Part shown: piece by piece, positions 58,616 through 64,000 of the stretch
Layout of the letters: each line of letters begins with the position of its first letter
How positions within the stretch are numbered: the stretch's first letter is position 1
NCBI RefSeq assembly: GCF_003217235.1
Contig: NZ_QJTF01000006.1
Location: forward strand, 62,001 to 126,000
DNA from: Paramesorhizobium leguminum
Lineage (GTDB): Bacteria > Pseudomonadota > Alphaproteobacteria > Rhizobiales > Rhizobiaceae
Direction of reading: 5' to 3'
Length of the DNA stretch: 64,000 nt
Translations under genes and position numbers: made by a program
Notes under the pieces: generated by a model
What the model saw: the letters and a program-made list of their open reading frames with translations, nothing else
Databases searched by the model: none
What the model was told of the DNA's origin: nothing

Positions 58616-60633
58616 CGGTTAGGCCGTATCGTAATCTCCAGCGGCTTGCGCGCTTCCTGCCCCAGAACTCTAGGCGCGGTTTCCGGTCCGCTAACCTTAC
58701 GGGCAAACTGCCCCTGAACGTTGACGACGAATTTCAAAGCTTGATCCGCCGTAATGTCCTTCCGGCGTTGCGCGGCTCTGATAGCGTCGATTGCCTGTTT
58801 CAGGTCCGTTTGGTTCCCCGGCTTTACGGTCAGGTAGCGCGCGAGTTCTTCATTCACCTTCTGCTGTGAGGCCGATTGGACGCGCCCAACGGTCTTATCT
58901 CCCAACTTGGCGGCGGCACTCCCCGCCTGCATGTTCAAGAGTTCACGGATAACGCCCGGTTCTTTTGCGTTCGCGCCAATATACTTCATCGCCTGAGCGC
59001 GGGCGAATGTTTCGGAATTGCCGGTCACGCTGTCGCGGGATAGGCGAAAGGCGCGCTCAGCATCAAGCGATTTCAGCATCTGGTCGGCTTGGTCCTTACC
59101 CACTAGAAGAGCGAGCTTTTCCTTGTTGTATCCGCTCTCGAATGTCTGGATGCCCTTCAATGCATCGTTTCGCGCCGTTCCCATTGTGTCTGCGATAGCG
59201 GAGCGTCCACCCTGAACGAAGGCTTCGCGTTCTGCGTCCCCCATCTTGAGAAGCTGGGTGCGTATCTGATTGGGCGTCATCTGGTTCTTGAAAATGGCCC
59301 GCCCCTCTTCCAGCGCATCGAGCACGGCGGCAGGGCCGCTGAACGCTTTGCGAGCCTGAGCATATTCTGGCACCGCCTTATCGACCATCTTTGTCAGAAG
59401 GTCTTTTTGCTGAATGAAAATCCGTGCTTCATTGTTGTTTCCGGCGCGCTGCGCTGAGGAAATCATGTCATCCAGGGCGCGCTTTGTCAGGTCGAGCTGC
59501 CGAACGTCTGGAACATTTCTCAGCGCAACACTGCCATCGTCCGATACATTGGCGAACCATTGCTGCGAGGTAATGCCCTCATCTGCGGCAAGCCCCTGTG
59601 CTTTCTTGAGCGCCTTTCCGACCGTAGGGCGGCGCAACAGTTCCTCCAGTTCTTTCGAGAAGGGAACAGGCTTGGAATACGCTGCGTCGTAGAGCGGCTT
59701 TGCCGCCGCCGATCTGCGGGCGATAATGTCATCTGCGAGCGCCACGGTATCGACGTTCTGACCGAGCGCATCATCAAGGGAAGACGATACGCGCTGCCCT
59801 GCCCCGGCCTGCCGCTGCGAAACTGCGGACCGAACCATCTCCTGCGCGCGGCCCGGCGTTCCGGCCAAGGCACCAGCATACGATTGCAGATTCGGGCCAA
59901 GGTCCATCGGCATGGCATCCGGCCCCATCTGCGCGAGGCGAGCCGGTACGTCATCAACACCGTCTGCGGCGGCGGCCCGCGTGAAAGCTTGCTGTGCTCG
60001 TGAAGGGGAAGGGCCGGTGAGTGCGGCGATTCCCTTACCAATGGCGCGACCTGCAATAGGTGCTGCACCGCCAAGCATACCGCCGTACATCAAGCCCTGT
60101 TTCATGGCGCTTGGATCATAATCGCTCCGAACGCCAGCGTCTGCTGCTCCGATGCCTGCCCCTGACATGGCCCCTGCACCAATATTCTTCGCAAGGCCAC
60201 CCAAGCCAGTGCCGCCACCGGCACCGAAGGCAGCGGGAGCAGCGGCAATAAGCGGCACCGTCGCTGCGACACCTCCCGCAATATTCAGGCCGGTATTCAC
60301 ATAGGGGTGTTCTTCCTGAAACGCCTTGTCCTTGCTCTGCTGAATATCCAGCGCCTGGTTGTAGCGTTCTCCCCACGTTTCGCCGGGAAGCTTCTGAAAG
60401 TCATCAGGCAATAAAGGGTCCACGACCGGCGCAAGCGTGGCGTTGGTCGCTGCGTCGAGTTTGTTCAGCAGGCCGCCAAGAACCGGAATGCCGGTTCCAA
60501 GCGCGCGCATGGTATTCTCAGCGTTCAGGCTCCCATCCTGTCCGGTGGCGTTCCGCCCACCGCCCTGCTGCTGCAATCTCAAGCGAGCCGATGCAAGCGC
60601 GATGGCTCTTTTCTGTTCAAGGGTCATTTCCAT
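58612..60633 (-). CDS. Large phage-type protein, candidate virion/DNA-ejection protein
   Basis: 673 residues from ATG 60633 (GAGGAG 8 nt upstream). Glu/Gln-rich N-terminus, then a Gly/Ala-rich hydrophobic zone near 110-175 (IAGGVAATVPLIAAAPAAFG, GAGAMSGAGIGAAD). A long helical, charged remainder follows. Ejection proteins of short-tailed phages have this composition, and the 462-residue neighbour looks similar. No enzyme motif was found. The upstream stop overlaps this start by 10 nt. Confidence 0.72.
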   Translation of the reverse strand: MEMTLEQKRAIALASARLRLQQQGGGRNATGQDGSLNAENTMRALGTGIPVLGGLLNKLDAATNATLAPVVDPLLPDDFQKLPGETWGERYNQALDIQQSKDKAFQEEHPYVNTGLNIAGGVAATVPLIAAAPAAFGAGGGTGLGGLAKNIGAGAMSGAGIGAADAGVRSDYDPSAMKQGLMYGGMLGGAAPIAGRAIGKGIAALTGPSPSRAQQAFTRAAAADGVDDVPARLAQMGPDAMPMDLGPNLQSYAGALAGTPGRAQEMVRSAVSQRQAGAGQRVSSSLDDALGQNVDTVALADDIIARRSAAAKPLYDAAYSKPVPFSKELEELLRRPTVGKALKKAQGLAADEGITSQQWFANVSDDGSVALRNVPDVRQLDLTKRALDDMISSAQRAGNNNEARIFIQQKDLLTKMVDKAVPEYAQARKAFSGPAAVLDALEEGRAIFKNQMTPNQIRTQLLKMGDAEREAFVQGGRSAIADTMGTARNDALKGIQTFESGYNKEKLALLVGKDQADQMLKSLDAERAFRLSRDSVTGNSETFARAQAMKYIGANAKEPGVIRELLNMQAGSAAAKLGDKTVGRVQSASQQKVNEELARYLTVKPGNQTDLKQAIDAIRAAQRRKDITADQALKFVVNVQGQFARKVSGPETAPRVLGQEARKPLEITIRPNR

Positions 60634-62012
60634 AGTGCGCGCTCCTCTGGCGTCATGATGCCCCATAGCGAAGGATCAACGCCTTGCGGCGCGGCGGGGG
60701 CGTTTTGATTGCCACCCGAATTGGAAAGGATCGAGCGGGTACGCTCATCGAGCAGCGGCTGTTTGTCGATTTCGGCTAAGCGCCTGTCAGCTTCTGCCGG
60801 AGTGACTTCACCGCGCAAAGCACCGGATGCGATAGCGCCGCGCTCCGCATTAAGCTGCGCCTTTCGCTCGAAGATATTCATAATCATCTGGTTGGCTTCT
60901 GGGTTGCCGCGAAGGCGTGGGAAGCTCCCCATGAGAATATCCATGTCTCTATCCGATAGCGCGCCAGACCCCGGAACCCGTAAGGTTGGGGCCAACTGGT
61001 TCACCTGCGCTGTGAAAGCATCCCCGGCAGAACTGAAGCCTGGGAACATTTCAGCTAAGCGCCCCGATACCGGGCCTTGCGGTGCCTGCGTCAGCAACTC
61101 ACGCATGACGGGGATGGACTGCGCCACCGAAGCGGATTGCGTTCCAGCATCAGCCAGCGCCCCGAACCGCTCGACATTTCGCCCTGCGGCTTTCTTCGCA
61201 AACTCGCTTTCATCTTGGGCGGCGTTCTGAGTAACATTGGTCGCCCCGGCCTTCTTGATCTCCTGCTGGTATTGCGAGAACGTTCCCTGATAGCCTTGGC
61301 GGCGGGCAAAATCATATTCTTGGATATCGCTCGTCGGTTTGATCTGCGGGTTTCGGAGGTTTTCCACTTCCAGCCCCAGCTTCTGCAATTCCAGCGCGGC
61401 CTTCGGATCAGCACCCTTCTGCAAATTCTGGATCACCTGAATAGCCGCCTGCGGATGCTGCGCGAGTATCTCCGCTTCACCTTCTGGGACGCCGCGAGCC
61501 GTGAGATAGCTGACGGTCTGGTTCTCCTTCTTGACGTTGTTGACGGCATTCAGGCCGCCGCCGATTGCAGAGAGAACGCCGTTGCCCGAACCAAGCCCCT
61601 GCAAGAACGCGGCGGCTGTCTCCATGAAGTTACCGCCCGAATTACCTGAACGCGCCTGTGCGGGCTGCTGTGCGCCCTGCTGCGGCTGGAGGTGGCGCAA
61701 CGACGCCTGATAATCCTGCTGCGTGATAGGCGGGCCGTTTGCGGCTGGTGCAGGCGGGAAATAGTTCGGATCGTTCCGGCCAACAGCAACAGGCGAATTG
61801 ACCATTCCCTGCGGCTGCTCGAACGCCGACATTATGCCGCCCTTCGGGATTGTCTCCTTTGAGGGAATGGAGCCGGTCGCCGTCAAGTCGATTATCGGCC
61901 CGGATTGCGGCTGCGGGTTGGTCAGCATGTTTTGTGGCATGAGGTTGGGCTGTGCTGTCAGGTAATTCGGAACCTGCGGCATACCCAGCCAGCGAAGATC
62001 AAAATTCGACAT
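60624..62012 (-). CDS. Phage-type protein, candidate virion component
   Basis: 462 residues. The N-terminal 140 residues are low-complexity Pro/Gln/Asn/Gly. The rest is helical (AAAFLQGLGSGNGVLSAIGGGLNAVNNV; KKAGATNVTQNAAQDESEFAKKAAGR). AGGAGAG precedes the ATG. Disordered N-terminus plus helical body fits internal virion or ejection proteins. The function is inferred only from this and the overlapping neighbour. Confidence 0.7.
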   Translation of the reverse strand: MSNFDLRWLGMPQVPNYLTAQPNLMPQNMLTNPQPQSGPIIDLTATGSIPSKETIPKGGIMSAFEQPQGMVNSPVAVGRNDPNYFPPAPAANGPPITQQDYQASLRHLQPQQGAQQPAQARSGNSGGNFMETAAAFLQGLGSGNGVLSAIGGGLNAVNNVKKENQTVSYLTARGVPEGEAEILAQHPQAAIQVIQNLQKGADPKAALELQKLGLEVENLRNPQIKPTSDIQEYDFARRQGYQGTFSQYQQEIKKAGATNVTQNAAQDESEFAKKAAGRNVERFGALADAGTQSASVAQSIPVMRELLTQAPQGPVSGRLAEMFPGFSSAGDAFTAQVNQLAPTLRVPGSGALSDRDMDILMGSFPRLRGNPEANQMIMNIFERKAQLNAERGAIASGALRGEVTPAEADRRLAEIDKQPLLDERTRSILSNSGGNQNAPAAPQGVDPSLWGIMTPEERALWK

Positions 62013-62024
62013 GGCTTCTCTCCT

Positions 62025-62312
62025 TCACTGTATGCCGGTCGCGCCTGCGACCAAGCTTTCATAAACTTCGTTGGCGTGTATTTCGGCTTCGATTTCGCTG
62101 CCGCCCTCCGCTCGCACATCCTCACTGGCTATCTCCGCAAGCATGTGGGTGATTTGCATGATTTCCGCCCGTGCAGCGTCCCAATCGACGCGGCGCGTGA
62201 CATCATCGAAGTTCTGCAGCGCGACTTGCCGGATTATCCCTTGCACGAAATCAGGGTGCAGAATGTAAACGCCTGCCGGGGCTTTAAAGGGCCGTAAAAG
62301 CGGCTTGTTCAT
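62025..62312 (-). CDS. 95-residue hypothetical phage protein
   Basis: Start ATG 62312 inside the stop of the ribbon-helix-helix gene. NKPLLRPFKAPAGVYILHPDFVQGIIRQVALQNF is followed by an acidic helical part (DVRAEGGSEIEAEIHANEVYESL). No family was recognised. Its position before the two large genes suggests the same late operon. Confidence 0.64.
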   Translation of the reverse strand: MNKPLLRPFKAPAGVYILHPDFVQGIIRQVALQNFDDVTRRVDWDAARAEIMQITHMLAEIASEDVRAEGGSEIEAEIHANEVYESLVAGATGIQ

Positions 62313-62467
62313 CGCGGGGAAGCCTCCCCAGCTTGGGGGAGCACCGAAGCGCGGATCAACTCTGAGAGCGAAGTTCCCTTCTCCTGGGCGAGCTTTTCCA
62401 GCGTCCGCTTTTCTTCCCTGAAAACCCGGACGTGGATATAATCCGGCATTGCAACATCTGAACGCAT
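62309..62467 (-). CDS. Ribbon-helix-helix DNA-binding protein
   Basis: 52 residues, too short to be noticed easily. MPDYIHVRVFREEKRTLEKLAQEKGTSLSELIRAS has the strand-helix-helix pattern of Arc/CopG proteins. AAAGGAG precedes ATG 62467, and a perfect 9-bp inverted repeat lies 10 nt upstream. It overlaps the next gene (ATGA). It is a likely autorepressor of this operon. Confidence 0.74.
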   Translation of the reverse strand: MRSDVAMPDYIHVRVFREEKRTLEKLAQEKGTSLSELIRASVLPQAGEASPR

Positions 62468-62476
62468 AGCAATCTC

Positions 62477-62503
62477 CTTTCGTGGCACAATTTACCACGA
62501 AAG
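62477..62503. promoter_or_regulatory. Candidate operator of the ribbon-helix-helix gene
   Basis: CTTTCGTGG and CCACGAAAG are perfect arms around CACAATTTA, directly before the start region. Confidence 0.6.
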
Positions 62504-62624
62504 GGGCGCGCTTTCTCGAAATACGTATTAATTATCAAGCGGTTGGCTTATTTCACCGCCGCTCATCGTCTATCAGGTTCCATCAAATTCCGGGGAGATA
62601 TATAGGTGCGACAATTTGCCTCAC

Positions 62625-63620
62625 TTATGGGGTGTGTCGATTTCGCCAGTTGCCCACAGTTTGCGGGCTGACACCCACGCGCCGGGAAATCTCCCTGTCC
62701 GATAGCTCCGGGTTTGCGTCCAACATGGACAGGACGGCGGCGCGCTTGTCGGCATTGGTGCGGCGGACGGTATGGCTCAAATCTGAGCCATGGGTATCCA
62801 CAGTATGGATGCCCTCTGATTTCTCGCGAAGAATGCGAAAATCTTCCTCAAGCCGATCCATGAAGGGGTCTTCACGCTTGGTCGGGTCAATCCATTGGCG
62901 CTCAAATTCATACCGCTTCCAGTCGAACCGCGCCTGAATGTCTTCCCATGATGTTGCGGCCTGTCCCTCATCAAGGGAGTGCTCCAGAAGGGATATGCGG
63001 CATTCCACCTCTGCATGATGGTCCCAGCCACCGCCGTTGAATAAGCCCCGGTCCCAGCGAAGGCGGTCCCATTGCTTTACCTCTCTTAGCACCCCGTCCA
63101 AATTTGACGGCCATGGATAGGCTTTTGTCACCGCCTCTCGGATTGCCGGGGTTATGCTGTCCATGTCCCAGAGGTGAGATTTCTTGCCGTCCAACGTGGA
63201 CGCAAACCGATACTGGCGGTCGTCATCATCGGTCCAGTATTCCCATGTAGCGATATGCTCGACGGCGGCGGCAAGCAGCACCTCACGCGCATTGTGAGCG
63301 AACACCGCCGCCTCCGATCCATAAGCGGAGAGGACTTTCGCTCTGAGCTTATCATTGCGGGTTTCCCTCTCGGCCTTCCTGGCGCGCGCTTCCGGCGAAT
63401 TGAATAAGTCATCGAACGGATTTGAAGCCGGTTTCGATGCTGGTTTCACGCCGTCCAGTTTTGACACGGCTTGCGCGAAGGTCATGCCGGCGGATTTCGC
63501 CACTGCCTCCGCCCGCGCTCTTGCCGCCCTCCGCTCGCCATCCGTCGCGCCGCCCGAAACCAGCGCATAGACCTTGCGGAATTTCTCAATGTCCAATTTA
63601 GGCGGGGCGTGAGTGGTCAT
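62625..63620 (-). CDS. Phage-type protein with C-terminal HTH
   Basis: 331 residues. The N-terminus is helical with RAARARAEAVAKSAGMTFAQAVSKLDG, as in DUF2786-like small domains. The middle is Trp/Asp/Arg-rich (HIATWEYWTDDDDRQYRFAS). The C-terminus is a clear HTH: LDANPELSDREISRRVGVSPQTVGNWRNRH. A replication-initiation or regulatory role is possible. The start ATG 63620 lies in the stop of a 23-codon frame. Confidence 0.75.
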   Translation of the reverse strand: MTTHAPPKLDIEKFRKVYALVSGGATDGERRAARARAEAVAKSAGMTFAQAVSKLDGVKPASKPASNPFDDLFNSPEARARKAERETRNDKLRAKVLSAYGSEAAVFAHNAREVLLAAAVEHIATWEYWTDDDDRQYRFASTLDGKKSHLWDMDSITPAIREAVTKAYPWPSNLDGVLREVKQWDRLRWDRGLFNGGGWDHHAEVECRISLLEHSLDEGQAATSWEDIQARFDWKRYEFERQWIDPTKREDPFMDRLEEDFRILREKSEGIHTVDTHGSDLSHTVRRTNADKRAAVLSMLDANPELSDREISRRVGVSPQTVGNWRNRHTP

Positions 63621-63688
63621 CGATCCTCGCCTTCTGGGAAAAGCGGAATGGCGGCTATAGCGCGCCTGATTGCCTCATGCGCTGTCAT
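63617..63688 (-). CDS. 23-residue micro-ORF coupled to the HTH gene
   Basis: MTAHEAIRRAIAAIPLFPEG and three more residues, ending in a TGA that overlaps the next ATG (ATGA). It follows three 10-bp repeats. It could be a leader peptide that couples translation. Evidence is only arrangement, so confidence is low. Confidence 0.35.
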   Translation of the reverse strand: MTAHEAIRRAIAAIPLFPEGEDR

Positions 63689-63690
63689 GG

Positions 63691-63720
63691 TTCCATTACC
63701 TTCCATTACGCTCCATTACC
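63691..63720. repeat. Three tandem 10-bp repeats
   Basis: TTCCATTACC, TTCCATTACG and CTCCATTACC at 63691-63720, one helical turn apart. They overlap the last codons of the gene ending at 63706. Phased sites like these may bind a regulator or initiator protein. Confidence 0.6.
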
Positions 63721-64000
63721 CCCGTGAACCATCTCCGGCGTTCCGAAGATTTCGCGCTCCACCCAATCGGAAAAGCGCTGGAAGAAAGCGAAGTCCGCGC
63801 CGGTCGCCTGATCGACCATCTGCTCAATGCCGCTCTTGCCGAACTCGAACTTGTCGCCGGTTTCGTCGCGATAGCGCTTGATGATTTCATCCGTCCCCAG
63901 CGCCCATTGAACGCAGCCCATGAATGCCGGGTACATCAGCGGGTCGTTGTCCCAGGAGGTTTTAAGAAAGTCTGCTCGCTCATGACGCCCTCGCTTTGAT
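63706..64000 (-). CDS. Phage-type hypothetical protein, N-terminus outside the window
   Basis: The frame stays open to the window edge, so the ATG at 63936 is probably internal: upstream codons read RADFLKTSWDNDPLMYPAFMG, which is protein-like. The visible 97 codons include ALGTDEIIKRYRDETGDKFEFG and FFQRFSDWVEREIFGTPEMV. No family was recognised. The stop lies inside the 10-bp repeats. Confidence 0.66.
   Translation of the reverse strand, partial: SKRGRHERADFLKTSWDNDPLMYPAFMGCVQWALGTDEIIKRYRDETGDKFEFGKSGIEQMVDQATGADFAFFQRFSDWVEREIFGTPEMVHGGNGA

Overview
The window looks like chromosomal DNA of a Hyphomicrobiales (Rhizobiales) alphaproteobacterium of the Brucellaceae/Phyllobacteriaceae type. 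The basis is the set of genes present: tol-pal-cpoB-tilS-ftsH-glmM, two Omp25/Omp31-like beta-barrels, serC-serA, an RpoH with its RpoH box, the PhyR-NepR-EcfG stress switch, an Irr-type iron box before an MbfA-like gene, and many GC-rich palindromic mini-elements. Species was not determined. The last ~10 kb is accessory DNA of prophage or prophage-remnant type, starting just after a tRNA-Leu gene.

Layout. 1-9.9 kb: cell-envelope and core genes on the + strand (tolR end, tolA, tolB, pal, cpoB, tilS, ftsH, glmM). tilS carries an in-frame palindromic element. 10.1-12 kb: two paralogous outer-membrane proteins. 12-15.2 kb: an SDR and LysR gene, an ArsR-SRPBCC pair with a candidate operator, and a ClpP paralogue. 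15.3-18.9 kb: serine synthesis (serC with a candidate structured leader, serA) and a GNAT gene. 19-27.7 kb: purA, an unrecognised proline-rich membrane protein, an SDR, rpoH, rluD, tRNA-Glu and a Fur-family regulator.

27.8-34.2 kb is the most distinctive chromosomal block: a general-stress-response island. It holds phyR, nepR-ecfG, a PAS-HWE kinase and a CHASE3-HisKA_2 kinase. It also holds a small exported protein, a DUF883/holin-like membrane pair, and a probable structured small RNA with two C-rich hairpin loops and a terminator. I find five clean EcfG-type promoters (GGAAC, 16-17 nt, CGTT) and one near-match. They lie before the exported protein, the small RNA, the HWE kinase, phyR, nepR-ecfG (the near-match) and the DUF883 pair. 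The small RNA resembles in logic GsrN of Caulobacter, a sigma-T-dependent RNA with a C-rich target loop.

34.2-53.3 kb: glycerate kinase, purU, exbB-exbD-tonB, macAB, dut, an Lrp regulator, mbfA behind a perfect ICE box, a toxin-antitoxin locus with a decayed RelE-type toxin, two GNATs, an XRE-cupin regulator, glcB, gluQ, alkA, an HNH endonuclease, dsbB and a DedA-type protein. Palindromic elements of at least six kinds sit between genes and sometimes supply stop codons or C-terminal residues.

53.5-64 kb: tRNA-Leu(CAA), a DUF1778-GNAT toxin-antitoxin pair, a repeat-rich gap, and six tiny stop-start-coupled genes. Next come a divergent regulatory region with an XRE repressor, two very long perfect hairpins, and a minus-strand run of phage-type genes (two large candidate virion or DNA-ejection proteins, a ribbon-helix-helix protein with its operator, and an HTH protein). 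No integrase is in the window.
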